Source: Spirosoma montaniterrae
Lineage (GTDB): Bacteria; Bacteroidota; Bacteroidia; Cytophagales; Spirosomataceae
Assembly (NCBI RefSeq): GCF_001988955.1
Contig: NZ_CP014263.1
Location: 3,194,001 to 3,258,000 of the forward strand
Length of the DNA stretch: 64,000 bases
Direction of reading: 5' to 3'
Of the stretch, positions 25,177-33,556 are shown one piece after another. A program made the position numbers and the translations under genes. The number at the start of each line of letters is the position of its first letter. Position 1 is the first letter of the stretch. The notes below the pieces were generated by a model that saw nothing but the letters and a program-made list of their open reading frames with translations, had not been told where the DNA came from and did not search any database.

Positions 25177-25220
25177 GGCTCATTTATTGTAAACAAACTG
25201 GAAATGAGCCAGTTTACAAT
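25177..25220 (+). promoter_or_regulatory. Two interleaved inverted repeats forming mutually exclusive hairpins
   Basis: Repeat 1: GGCTCATTT (25177-25185) with AAATGAGCC (25202-25210). Repeat 2: ATTGTAAAC (25186-25194) with GTTTACAAT (25212-25220), which extends to CCAGTTTACAAT if a four-base bulge is allowed. The left arms are adjacent and both precede the right arms, so the two stems compete or form a pseudoknot. The ATG of the 63-residue gene is 32 bases downstream. Confidence 0.6.
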
Positions 25221-25252
25221 CTCACGTATCAGCAAAAAAATCAGCATATATC

Positions 25253-25444
25253 ATGGAAATGTATCAACCCATGCCCGCACGTCAGGCAGCCGATGCAATT
25301 GCGCTCAAAGACAGCATCCGCGACATGATCCGGCTTCAACAGGACTACCAGCTTTCGGACGAATTGTTCTGGGAAATTTTCAACGCCCGCGTTTTGCTCA
25401 ACGAAAACATTGATGTGAATTCGTTCGTGAAGGGGCTTGCCTGA
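25253..25444 (+). CDS. 63-residue helical protein of unknown function
   Basis: Starts MEMYQPMPARQAADAIALKD and ends NENIDVNSFVKGLA. It has no signal peptide or membrane segment and is predicted helical, with acidic and aliphatic residues in regular spacing in the central part. It ends one base before the stop of the convergent MFS gene. The interleaved hairpins lie just upstream. I do not recognise a family. Coding is supported by a compact ORF that exactly fills the gap and by its composition. Confidence 0.6.
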   Translation: MEMYQPMPARQAADAIALKDSIRDMIRLQQDYQLSDELFWEIFNARVLLNENIDVNSFVKGLA

Positions 25445-25445
25445 G

Positions 25446-26696
25446 TCAGCTAAGTTTCACGCTGAACAACGCTTTCGACCGGATGTAGATGTAACTCACT
25501 ACAACCAGCGTGACCACACCCCCCAGCAATACCGACGGCACGGTGCCAAACAACCGGGCCGCCAGCCCCGACTCGAACGCGCCGATTTCGTTTGATGTGC
25601 TGACGAAGATGCCATTTACGGCAGCAACGCGCCCACGCAGATGATCGGGCGGAAAAATCTGCATAATCGTTTGCCGAATTACCACACTGACGCTGTCGAA
25701 CGCGCCCGTCAGGGCCAGCATAAGCAGCGACAGGTAGAAGTTTGTCGACAGTGCAAATACAATGGTAGCGATGCCGAAGCCCACCACCGCCAGCAGCATG
25801 TTCCGCCAGGCGTTGTGCGTGGGTGGGTAATAGGTCATAAACGCCAGCGTCAGCACTGCCCCCACGCTGGGTGATGCCCGAAGAAAACCAAGCCCTTCGG
25901 CTCCCACCCGCAGAATGTCTTCGGCAAACACGGGCAAGATTGCCACCACTCCGCCGAACAGCACCGAGAATAAATCGAGCGAGATGGCGTACAGTACAAT
26001 GGGTGTTTTGAATACGAACCGTAAACCTTCCGATAAGCTTTCGCGCAACCCCGCCGTTGGTACGTCGCTGACAGGCACGGGTTTGCGCCCGACAAGCGAG
26101 ATCAGGAGAAAGCAAACGATTAGCAGGCCAATGACTACCAGCAGCGTGTTATCGAACCCCAGGCCGCTATACAGAAACCCGGCCCCGCCCGGCCCAACAA
26201 TGGCTCCGGCCTGCCAGAACGAACTGCTCCAGGTGGCTGAGTTGGCATATAACTCACGCGGCACCAAAAACGGCTTCAGCGATGAACTGGCGGGCGAATA
26301 GAATCCTTTGGCTGTGCCAATCAGCATCAGAACACCGTAAATGAAGGCCAGCCGCACGGTTTGCGAAAACCCGGCCACTACCGATGGCTGAAACGCTATG
26401 TACAGAATCACTGACCCCAGAATAATAACGGCCAAACTCCATTGCAGTATTCGTTTTTTATCGCGCCGGTCGGCCAAATGACCGCCGAAGAGCGACACCG
26501 CAATGAACGGAATAGCTTCGGCCAGGCCAACCAGACCCAGGGCCAATGGGTCGCGGGTAATTTTATACAACTCATACCCCAATACAACTTCCTGAATCAG
26601 TAGCGTGGCGGTAATCAGAAAACTATTCAGTACAAAGTAGCGAAAATCGGGTATGCGGAGCGATGCGTAGGTGTCGATACGGGTATCAGTCGTCAT
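25446..26696 (-). CDS. MFS transporter of the enterobactin-exporter-like type
   Basis: A 416-residue inner-membrane carrier with 12 predicted helices, close to the MFS_3/EntS group. Signature regions are 'GLAEAIPFIAVSLFGGHLAD' followed by RRDKKR (residues about 57-82) and 'SSSLKPFLVPRELYANSATW' before helix 5; late helices include 'HLRGRVAAVNGIFVSTSNEIG', a typical loop 10-11 sequence. Substrates of this group include siderophores and drugs, but no siderophore gene is present. The long palindrome at 26729 lies just upstream. Confidence 0.87.
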   Translation of the reverse strand: MTTDTRIDTYASLRIPDFRYFVLNSFLITATLLIQEVVLGYELYKITRDPLALGLVGLAEAIPFIAVSLFGGHLADRRDKKRILQWSLAVIILGSVILYIAFQPSVVAGFSQTVRLAFIYGVLMLIGTAKGFYSPASSSLKPFLVPRELYANSATWSSSFWQAGAIVGPGGAGFLYSGLGFDNTLLVVIGLLIVCFLLISLVGRKPVPVSDVPTAGLRESLSEGLRFVFKTPIVLYAISLDLFSVLFGGVVAILPVFAEDILRVGAEGLGFLRASPSVGAVLTLAFMTYYPPTHNAWRNMLLAVVGFGIATIVFALSTNFYLSLLMLALTGAFDSVSVVIRQTIMQIFPPDHLRGRVAAVNGIFVSTSNEIGAFESGLAARLFGTVPSVLLGGVVTLVVVSYIYIRSKALFSVKLS

Positions 26697-26728
26697 ACTT
26701 TTTTAACCGCAAAGACGTAACGTTTGTC

Positions 26729-26800
26729 GCAAAGCGCATAAAAAATTCCGTAAGCGGGCAACTTAAGTTGCCCGCTTACGGAATTTTTTATGCGCTTTGC
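26729..26800. repeat. Perfect 72-base palindrome
   Basis: Bases 26729-26764 are the exact reverse complement of 26765-26800 with no spacer. The arms contain an A6 run and GTAAGCGGGCAACTT, and the centre is AACTTAAGTT. On RNA it gives a 36-bp stem with flanking A and T runs, so it can terminate the hsp20 transcript. It lies between hsp20 and the MFS gene, both on the minus strand. Confidence 0.95.
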
Positions 26801-26808
26801 CGATTAAC

Positions 26809-27240
26809 CTACGCAATCGTGATTTCTTTCACCACTTTCTGCTCTTCCACTTTCGGCAGTTCGAGTGCCAGAATTCCGTCGGTATAAGCCGCCGTGATAG
26901 CGTCGGGATTGACCGTCTTGGGCAAACGAAACCTGCGCTCAAACGCTTGAACGCCAAACTCATAGTGAGCAGAGTTTCCGGCTTTTTCGGCGGTTTGTGC
27001 TTCGGGCTGGTAGGCAACCGTGAGCGTATTGTTTTCAACACTGATTTTCAGATTGTCTTTCTTCAAACCCGGCACGGCCAACGCCAGATGAAAGGCGGTT
27101 TCGGTTTCTTTTACATTGGCGGCAGGCTGATTGGTCAGCGTGTTACGGTAACGATTAATGACCGGGCGACCAACTACGCGAGTGCCAAAGAATGGGTCGA
27201 AAAATACGGGGGTGGGATTGTATCGAACTAAAGTTGCCAT
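26809..27240 (-). CDS. Small heat-shock protein Hsp20
   Basis: A 143-residue alpha-crystallin-type chaperone that binds unfolding proteins. The alpha-crystallin domain covers residues about 42-135: 'ETETAFHLALAVPGLKKDNL' and 'KISVENNTLTVAY', then 'FERRFRLPKTVNPDAITAAY' and 'DGILALELPK'. The N-terminus 'MATLVRYNPTPVFFDPFFG' is the usual Bacteroidota form, and there is no clear I-x-I tail beyond 'EITIA'. Heat-shock control is expected, but I find no known operator in the 347-base upstream region. Confidence 0.93.
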   Translation of the reverse strand: MATLVRYNPTPVFFDPFFGTRVVGRPVINRYRNTLTNQPAANVKETETAFHLALAVPGLKKDNLKISVENNTLTVAYQPEAQTAEKAGNSAHYEFGVQAFERRFRLPKTVNPDAITAAYTDGILALELPKVEEQKVVKEITIA

Positions 27241-27587
27241 GATATGTCTTCGCTTCTTATTTATTGCTTACTGTCAAGCACACCAACCAATAATCAATTG
27301 CTGTACCAATCCATACGAATTTAAAAATTATGACTTTTTGTCTGTATTTAAGAATATATTGATACATAAAACGCCAATGTGTCATGAATCAGCTCAGTCA
27401 GTTGTGTCCGATTTATGTCAATGAAATACTACCTCTGTTAGTCTCACTAAGCTTTCTTTCCATAGTAAAGCTTTTACAAATAGAAAATTAACAAAATCAA
27501 TCTTGGGACTTCGTGGGGTAAGGGTTAATTTTAAACCCAGAAAGCATTTCGCTCTCCACCTAACCACTACTTTGTACTTATCAAATT
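27241..27587. promoter_or_regulatory. AT-rich divergent region upstream of hsp20 and the TPR gene
   Basis: About 347 bases, clearly richer in A/T than the genes around it. AAGCTTT (27449-27455) and AAAGCTT (27467-27473) form a short inverted repeat. No ORF with a coding look and no full TTTG-N19-TAnnTTTG promoter was seen. Confidence 0.35.
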
Positions 27588-28928
27588 ATGAAGCGACATC
27601 TCCTGCCGCTGTGCACACTGGCTTTGTGGGCTTGTATGCCGTTGAGTGCCTCCGCCCAGCAAACGGCTGCCGACTTCTTCGATAGCGGAATCTCCAAAAG
27701 CAAAACCGGCGATTTTACCGGAGCCTTGCAGGCATTCAGCATGGCAATTACGATGAATCCCGAAAACGCCCCCAGCTACTACAACCGGGGCGTTGCCAAA
27801 GCTAATCTGAAAGACCACCGGGGCGCCATTCTCGACTACGACCGGGCCATTGAGCTTAACAGCAAAGACGCATTAGCTTACCTGAGTCGGGGTATCAGCA
27901 AAAGCAAACAAGACGACCACCGGGCCGCTCTCCTCGACTTCAGCCGCGCTATCGAACTCAACCCCGACGACCCGCAGGCGTATTACAACCGGGGAGCCAG
28001 CCGCAGCCGTATCGAGCAGTTTCGGGGTGCTTTGAGCGATTTCGACAAGGCTATCGAGCTGGAACCCAGCAATGTACAGACGTATTATGCACGCGGTATT
28101 ACCAAGCAGAAACTTGATGATTTCTCGGGCAGTTTAGCCGATTTTACGAAGGTGATCGAGATGAACCCCAAGCGCGGACAGGCGTTTGCGGGCCGGGGCC
28201 TGTCGAAGGTTGAGTTGAAAGATTTTGCCGGGGCCGTGACCGATCTGAACAAAGCCATTGAACTCAGCCCCGAAGATGGCGAGTCGTTTTTTTACCGGGG
28301 GTATGCCAAAAGCAAATTAGACGACTATAAAAGTGCGCTCGGCGATTATGACCGGGCCATTGCGCTCAAAGGCGATAACTACCAGGCGTATTACGGACGA
28401 GGCTTTTGTCGCAGCAAACTTGGTGATCAGAAAGGAGCCGTACAGGATTTTAATCAGGCCATTGAAATCAATAACGTAAACACCGAATCGAAGGTGGTGT
28501 ATAGTGGTCGGATTACGCGTGCTACGCTCGATAACCTACGCAATGTGGTGCAGGAGCGCAACAAAATCAACGAGTTGGGCACCGAACGGGCCGAAGCCTA
28601 TTTCAGCCGGGCCGTCAGCAAAAGCAAACAGGGCGACCCGAAGGCAGCAATTATCGACCTCAACAAATCGATTGAACTGAACCCAACCTACGCCGAAGCC
28701 TATTTTACGCGCGGTATGATTAAGTCGGCACAGGGCGACCAGAAAGGAGCCATCATGGACTGCAACAGTGCTATTAAACTGAATCCGCGCTACGCCGAAG
28801 CTTTTTACGTGCGCGGCATCATTAAACACAGCCTCGGCGATGAAAATGGGGGGTGTTTAGACCTCTCCAAAGCCGGCGAACTTGGCTACAACCCGGCCTA
28901 CAAAGTGATAAGCGATTACTGTAATTAA
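27588..28928 (+). CDS. Exported TPR-repeat protein
   Basis: A 446-residue protein with a signal peptide (residues 1-24, ending ASAQ). From residue about 26 it is almost only tetratricopeptide repeats of 34 residues. I count about eleven good copies with the pattern 'AYYNRG..K.....GA..DF..AIELNP', plus one degenerate copy near residues 300-335 ('VVYSGRITRATLDNLRNVVQ') that interrupts the array. It ends 'AYKVISDYCN'. TPR arrays act as protein-binding scaffolds; in the periplasm they often serve envelope complexes. Its stop codon forms the first bases of the inverted repeat at 28927. Confidence 0.9.
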   Translation: MKRHLLPLCTLALWACMPLSASAQQTAADFFDSGISKSKTGDFTGALQAFSMAITMNPENAPSYYNRGVAKANLKDHRGAILDYDRAIELNSKDALAYLSRGISKSKQDDHRAALLDFSRAIELNPDDPQAYYNRGASRSRIEQFRGALSDFDKAIELEPSNVQTYYARGITKQKLDDFSGSLADFTKVIEMNPKRGQAFAGRGLSKVELKDFAGAVTDLNKAIELSPEDGESFFYRGYAKSKLDDYKSALGDYDRAIALKGDNYQAYYGRGFCRSKLGDQKGAVQDFNQAIEINNVNTESKVVYSGRITRATLDNLRNVVQERNKINELGTERAEAYFSRAVSKSKQGDPKAAIIDLNKSIELNPTYAEAYFTRGMIKSAQGDQKGAIMDCNSAIKLNPRYAEAFYVRGIIKHSLGDENGGCLDLSKAGELGYNPAYKVISDYCN

Positions 28929-29043
28929 AACTGTGATTTATCGGATTATGCTGACTGACTTTGATTTCTTTTAATCGCTGCCGAAGGCAGCAAAATCAAT
29001 AAAAATCAAAGTCAGTCAGCATAATCCGATAAATCACAGTTTT
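28927..29043. repeat. 41-bp perfect inverted repeat with a nested hairpin
   Basis: 28927-28967 is the exact reverse complement of 29003-29043. The 35-base loop contains GCTGCC-GAA-GGCAGC at 28977-28991, so the DNA can form a branched structure. The left arm overlaps the TPR stop and the right arm ends two bases from the amn stop, so it can end both convergent transcripts. Confidence 0.95.
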
Positions 29044-29045
29044 AT

Positions 29046-29816
29046 TCATTCAAACCGCAGGTGCTTGACCGAATCGCCCGACATTTCGAGTTCGAGCAGG
29101 GCGTCGATGCCGATTTCGAGGTGTTTGTTCACGAACTGACCGGTTACGCGTTTGTCACTCTCTTCGGTTTTTACGCCTTCGGGTATGAGCGGATTGTCAG
29201 ACACGAGGAGCAACGCGCCGTGCGGAATTGAATTGACGAAACCAACCGTGAAAATAGTAGCGGTTTCCATGTCGATAGCCATTGCCCGGATTTCGCGCAG
29301 GTAATCTTTAAACGCTTCGTCGTGTTCCCAGATGCGCCGATTGGTGGTATAAACGGTGCCAGTCCAGTAATCGAGTTCGTGCTTTTTAATAGTCGACGAT
29401 ACCGACCGCTGCAACCGGAACGAGGGCAGAGCCGGTATTTCGGGACGCATATAGTCGTTGCTTGTGCCATCGCCCCGAATGGCGGCAATGGGTAGAATCA
29501 GATCGCCAAGTTGTGTTTTTTTCAGACCACCGCATTTTCCGAGGAACAACACAGCCTTCGGCTGAACCGCCGACAGCAGGTCCATAACGGTAGCAGCCAT
29601 AGGGCTACCCATTCCGAAATTAACGATGGTAATGTTATTAGCCGTTGCCGTTTGCATAGCCCGCCCGATTCCGAATACCTCTACGTCAAATTTCTGAGCA
29701 AACAGGTCAACGTAGTTAATAAAATTGGTTAGCAGGATGTATTCGCCAAACTGCTCGATGGGCGTGCCAGTGTATCGCGGCAACCAGTTCTGTACAATTT
29801 CGTCTTTTGTTTTCAT
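29046..29816 (-). CDS. amn: AMP nucleosidase
   Basis: A 256-residue purine-nucleoside-phosphorylase-fold enzyme that hydrolyses AMP to adenine and ribose 5-phosphate. It is the short Bacteroidota form without the N-terminal domain of the E. coli protein. Visible blocks are 'TIVNFGMGSPMAATVMDLLS' and 'KAVLFLGKCGGLKKTQLGD' (phosphate and ribose site), 'AAIRGDGTSNDYMRPEIPAL', 'AMAIDMETATIFTVGFVNSI' (ribose-binding Glu and Met) and 'SDNPLIPEGVKT'. The start is MKTKDEIVQNW at 29816. The gene faces the TPR gene and shares the long inverted repeat at its end. Confidence 0.92.
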   Translation of the reverse strand: MKTKDEIVQNWLPRYTGTPIEQFGEYILLTNFINYVDLFAQKFDVEVFGIGRAMQTATANNITIVNFGMGSPMAATVMDLLSAVQPKAVLFLGKCGGLKKTQLGDLILPIAAIRGDGTSNDYMRPEIPALPSFRLQRSVSSTIKKHELDYWTGTVYTTNRRIWEHDEAFKDYLREIRAMAIDMETATIFTVGFVNSIPHGALLLVSDNPLIPEGVKTEESDKRVTGQFVNKHLEIGIDALLELEMSGDSVKHLRFE

Positions 29817-29820
29817 AAAG

Positions 29821-29924
29821 ATTGACTGGTTGATTGATTGAATTGTAGAATACTCGAATTAGTTCAGGCAGGGTGTAACACGCATTCAATCACTCAATCA
29901 TTCTATAATTCAATCAGTCAATAA
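29821..29924. repeat. Composite inverted repeat, TGATTGA/TGACTGG type
   Basis: The left arm (29821-29852) has ATTGACTGG-TTGATTGATTGAATTGTAGAAT in short units. The right arm (29884-29924) is its imperfect reverse complement with one eight-base unit fewer. It fills the gap between divergent amn and the HsdR-N gene. Confidence 0.75.
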
Positions 29925-29938
29925 CTGTATCTTCGCGT

Positions 29939-30382
29939 ATGGTTGCACTGAACCTGCCCGCTTTCGCTCACAAAACTAAGCAAGTCGAAGGGAAACCTTA
30001 TATTTTCGATTTGTTACGCCGGAAGTACGTCCGGCTATCTCCCGAAGAATGGGTGCGGCAGCATCTGATCAATCTATTGCTGACGCACTATGCTTATCCT
30101 AAAGCGTTGATTCGGACAGAAGGCGGAGTCGTGCTGAACCAAACCCAGAAACGTACCGATATTGTGGTGTTCGACCGGCAGGGACAACCGTATTTGGTGG
30201 TCGAGTGTAAAGCTCCGCACGTATCGCTGACCCAATCGGTTTTCGATCAGATTGGCCGGTACAACCATGTGCATCGCGCCCCGTATTTGGTTGTCAGCAA
30301 CGGATTGGTGCATTACTGCTGCTGTATAAACCATGAAACCGCAGACGTGCGGTTTCTGGATGACTTTCCGATGTTCGCCTGA
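29939..30382 (+). CDS. HsdR N-terminal-like nuclease-fold protein
   Basis: A 147-residue protein of the type I restriction R-protein N-terminal family. It has 'VRLSPEEWVRQHLINLLLTH', then 'RTEGGVVLNQTQKRTDIVVF' and 'PYLVVECKAPHVSLTQSVFDQ'. These give the PD-(D/E)XK core with Asp in RTDIVV and E-C-K. There are no helicase or methylase genes around it, so it is a stand-alone domain common in Bacteroidota, with unknown role. TATCTTCG three bases before the start resembles a -7 element. Confidence 0.8.
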   Translation: MVALNLPAFAHKTKQVEGKPYIFDLLRRKYVRLSPEEWVRQHLINLLLTHYAYPKALIRTEGGVVLNQTQKRTDIVVFDRQGQPYLVVECKAPHVSLTQSVFDQIGRYNHVHRAPYLVVSNGLVHYCCCINHETADVRFLDDFPMFA

Positions 30383-30398
30383 GCGAGTTCACTGCATT

Positions 30399-30686
30399 CT
30401 ATTGACAGGTCAGTGAGTTGACACTTTGTCGGGCACTGGTAATATCGGCCTGCGGCACTGTATTACAACGAGAGGCTGCATCGAGAAACTCAGTAGCAGC
30501 TTTTTTAAACGCGTCGCAGTTCGCTTTGGTTGGACTACTGCTGTAGGTAGTAGCGGCCCGGCTCACGGCCTCTGACCGTTGCGAAGCTAACTCGCAGGCG
30601 GCTGGCCCAACAGTCTCTTCGTCTTTCTTACAAGCCCCGCCCAGCCATATACAGGCGAGTAATGTGGCATACAGTTTGGTCTTCAT
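30399..30686 (-). CDS. Small lipoprotein of unknown function
   Basis: A 95-residue protein with a lipoprotein signal (MKTKLYATLLACIWLGGACK, Cys19 in LGGAC followed by KKDEE). The mature part is helical with four Cys ('AACELA', 'NCDAFKK', 'SRCNTV', 'LTCQ') that could form two disulfides in the periplasm or on the surface. The protein is convergent with the HsdR-N gene. No family was recognised. Confidence 0.7.
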   Translation of the reverse strand: MKTKLYATLLACIWLGGACKKDEETVGPAACELASQRSEAVSRAATTYSSSPTKANCDAFKKAATEFLDAASRCNTVPQADITSARQSVNSLTCQ

Positions 30687-30923
30687 AATACTCTCGTTTC
30701 TGGAAAAAAAATGGCGTTACTAATTTTACAGAAGCAAGATGAAACAAACCGCTCAACCACTACAAAACCTATTGAGCAAACGGACATCCCAGTTTAGGCA
30801 ACGGTTATACCTACATGAACTGGATTTGGAAAATGCATCCATAAGCTAAGTAAATAGGAGCTAATGGTGCATAAGTCAGTGTGTTGATTTAGTTTTCAGC
30901 GGTAATTATAGTCTCTGTCAGGT
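30687..30923. other. Intergenic region without recognised features
   Basis: About 237 AT-rich bases between divergent genes. Promoters are expected, but no consensus TTTG-N19-TAnnTTTG was found. Confidence 0.3.
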
Positions 30924-33086
30924 ATGAAGTATGTCTTCTTCGTATGGCTTTGCTATTCATTGCAGATTAACGCACTGGCGCAGGACGGGCCGCGTTCACT
31001 ACATCCGAACGTGACCGTAGATACGTATCTGACCGTCTCGCGGCAGGGCGTCAGGCTGGCCCAGGACCCGCTTTCCGGTACGCTCTTTTATGCCGACGTT
31101 GATGGCTATGTTGCTCAAATACAACTTAATAGCAACGGTCAGCCGGTTGAAGTTCCGGTAGCCAGTGCCGCCCAGCATGGCATCGAATTTTTGCAGGGTA
31201 TGACCTTCGCCGATAGTGTGCTGGTGCTGGTCGGTATTCGCCGATTACCCTATGAAGGCGTTGGCCGGATTGTAAAAGGTAAACTCCGGCCCGACGGCTC
31301 CCGGCAGTGGACCGTATTGCTCGAAACAGCCCCTTACCCCTACTCCGGCACGGCCTTCGACCACGCGTTCAGCGGAGTTTGTGTATCACCCAACCGCGAT
31401 TCTATTTACGTGAACAGCGGCTCACGCACCGACCACGGCGAAGTGCAGGACAATGGCGGGCGATTTCCAAACCTGCGCGAAACACCCATCACAGCCCGTA
31501 TTTTTAAATTTCCGCTAAAAGGCGAAAACCTGACACTGGCAAACAACGAACAGGCAGTGCGGCAGTCGGGCTGGCTGTTTTGCGAAGGCACCCGCAACAC
31601 GTTCGATATGGCATTCAATAGCGAAGGGCGGCTCTTCGGGGCCGAAAACGCCGGGCATCGCTCCGACCCCGAAGAGCTGAACTGGCTGCGACCCGGTCGG
31701 CATTATGGCTTTCCGTGGCTTATCGGCGGCAACGAAACACCCCAGCAATTTCCCAATTACGACCCGCTCACCGACCCGCTGCTATCGGAAGGCTACCGCG
31801 ACCCATCGTTCCGTAACGATCCGGCCTACCCGACCCGGCCCAACATTGCGTTTACGGCTGGTATCCTCAACAATGGCCCCGATGCAAACCGCGTAGTCGA
31901 TCCCGCTACCCGGCAGTTGACCCCCTCCGATGCCATTCGCACGTTTACGTCGCACGCGTCACCGCTGGGGTTAGTGTTCGATACAGATAGTGTGTTGGCC
32001 GACTTTTCCGGGCAGGGGTTTGTGCTGGGCTTTACAAACGGGCGTGGGCTGGATTTGAGCACGTTACGGCTGCAACATGATCCTGCTGCCGACAATTACC
32101 GGGTTTCGGTTACGCGTATTGCCGAGAATTTCAGGCAGCCGGTCGATGCCGAGTTAGTGGGCGGTACGCTTTACGTACTCGAGCGGGGCCGTAATGCTAT
32201 CAGCCGCGTACAGTTTCGCGCCCGAACCGACCGACGGGCTGATTTACGGTTAAGGATGAAAACCGATAAACGGGTTGCAGGAATAAGTCAGCCCGTGATG
32301 GTCTCGCTAACGGTGAGTAATCGGGGACCGGTAATGGCCCGGTCAATAACCGTAAACAATCGCTTACCCGACGGTATAGAGTTTATTGACAGTCCTCATT
32401 TTCAGACCGCACCGAGCGGCCTTACGGCCAACGTGGGCGGATTGGCTCCCAAACAGCAACGTACAGTCGTGTATCGGGCGCGTTTGACCCAACCCGGCAC
32501 CTATCGCAATGCGGCTGAAATTGTGCAATCGTCGGTTGCCGACCCAACCAGTACGCCCAACACCGGTACGGGCGATGGCGAAGATGATATGGCCGTGGCC
32601 GACTTACGAAGCCTGCCCAACGGCGGTCCGGTCAGAGAGTCGCCCAACCCCACTGGTCGGCACCTTCCCGCTGTCCAGCCAAACCAGCCACCACCCGACC
32701 CCAACCGGCCTGATTTGCAACTTTCTATGGTTGCCGATAAGCTTACGCCCCAACTCAATGGACGTGTTACCGTTACATTTCGGGTACAGAATGCAGGAGG
32801 TCAACCCGCCAGTGACGTGCAACTACGGGTGCTGACACCCAACAATCTGGTAGCTGAGAATAACCCCGGCTGGGTGGTCAATGGCAACGTGCTTACTTCA
32901 GCCAGTTTTAGCATAGCACCGGGCGAAACCACCACCCGAACACTTGCGTTAGCAGTTGGCGGGGCCGGTCCGTTTCTACTTAAAGCAACCCTTACCGGCC
33001 CCGCCGACGCCGACTCAACACCCAACAATGGCTACGACAACGGCGAAGACGACGAAGCCCGCCTTACCGGGCGGGCCTTGCCGTAG
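30924..33086 (+). CDS. Exported sugar-dehydrogenase-like propeller with two C-terminal adhesin-type domains
   Basis: A 720-residue protein with a signal peptide (residues 1-20, ending LAQ). Residues about 30-430 look like a PQQ-dependent sugar dehydrogenase-type six-bladed propeller: 'GTRNTFDMAFNSEGRLFGAE' followed by NAGH, 'ELNWLRPGRHYGFPWLIGGN' and 'HASPLGLVFDTDSVLADFSG'. This is followed by a DUF11-type domain (about 438-540, 'RLRMKTDKRVAGISQPVMVS') and a second DUF11/CARDB-like domain (about 592-715, 'LSMVADKLTPQLNGRVTVTF'), each ending with a 'TPNxGxxxGEDDxA' segment. Enzyme activity is not certain; the C-terminal domains suggest a cell-surface location. Confidence 0.8.
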   Translation: MKYVFFVWLCYSLQINALAQDGPRSLHPNVTVDTYLTVSRQGVRLAQDPLSGTLFYADVDGYVAQIQLNSNGQPVEVPVASAAQHGIEFLQGMTFADSVLVLVGIRRLPYEGVGRIVKGKLRPDGSRQWTVLLETAPYPYSGTAFDHAFSGVCVSPNRDSIYVNSGSRTDHGEVQDNGGRFPNLRETPITARIFKFPLKGENLTLANNEQAVRQSGWLFCEGTRNTFDMAFNSEGRLFGAENAGHRSDPEELNWLRPGRHYGFPWLIGGNETPQQFPNYDPLTDPLLSEGYRDPSFRNDPAYPTRPNIAFTAGILNNGPDANRVVDPATRQLTPSDAIRTFTSHASPLGLVFDTDSVLADFSGQGFVLGFTNGRGLDLSTLRLQHDPAADNYRVSVTRIAENFRQPVDAELVGGTLYVLERGRNAISRVQFRARTDRRADLRLRMKTDKRVAGISQPVMVSLTVSNRGPVMARSITVNNRLPDGIEFIDSPHFQTAPSGLTANVGGLAPKQQRTVVYRARLTQPGTYRNAAEIVQSSVADPTSTPNTGTGDGEDDMAVADLRSLPNGGPVRESPNPTGRHLPAVQPNQPPPDPNRPDLQLSMVADKLTPQLNGRVTVTFRVQNAGGQPASDVQLRVLTPNNLVAENNPGWVVNGNVLTSASFSIAPGETTTRTLALAVGGAGPFLLKATLTGPADADSTPNNGYDNGEDDEARLTGRALP

Positions 33087-33159
33087 AACGATGCTTTAGG
33101 CTGTTCGAGAGTGTTCAGCCATGTCGATACCTACCCATTGAACGGGCTAAAGCGCCATT

Positions 33160-33549
33160 CTACAGACACGCTCGGATTTTGGCGGCTGTTTCGGCCAGTT
33201 CTTCCTGCGTGAGTTTCAGTTTATTGTTAAAATTCATATCAGCCATTGAGTTGAGCGGAATCAGATGAATATGAGCGTGTGGCACCTCCAGACCAACCAC
33301 TGCCACGCCGATGCGCTGACACAGGATGGCCCGTTCGATGGCTGGGGCGATTTTTTTAGCAAATGCCATCAGACCGGCATACACATCGTCGGGCAGATCG
33401 AAGATATAATCGACCTCCCGTTTCGGAATCACCAGCGTATGGCCCATAGCCGTAGGCATAATGTCTAAAAACGCCAGAAACTCGTCGGTTTCGGCAATTT
33501 TATGCGCCGGAATTTCACCAGCCACGATACGGGAGAAAATAGTAGGCAT
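33160..33549 (-). CDS. HIT-family nucleotide hydrolase
   Basis: A 129-residue histidine-triad protein of the HinT type. The start MPTIFSRIVAGEIPAHKI at 33549 is the family norm, so the longer frame from 33582, which overlaps greA, is rejected. The His triad is His91, His93 and His95 (HAHIHLIPL). 'AETDEFLAFLDIMPTAMGHT' and 'IPKREVDYIFDL' are typical. The enzyme removes AMP from nucleoside phosphoramidates. It lies 7 bases after greA on the same strand, a frequent arrangement in Bacteroidota. Confidence 0.92.
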   Translation of the reverse strand: MPTIFSRIVAGEIPAHKIAETDEFLAFLDIMPTAMGHTLVIPKREVDYIFDLPDDVYAGLMAFAKKIAPAIERAILCQRIGVAVVGLEVPHAHIHLIPLNSMADMNFNNKLKLTQEELAETAAKIRACL

Positions 33550-33556
33550 GAGACGT

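Noticed and set aside
29939..30382. HsdR-N gene as remnant of a type I restriction system
   Set aside because: No hsdM, hsdS or helicase fragments surround it, and the length matches the common stand-alone form.
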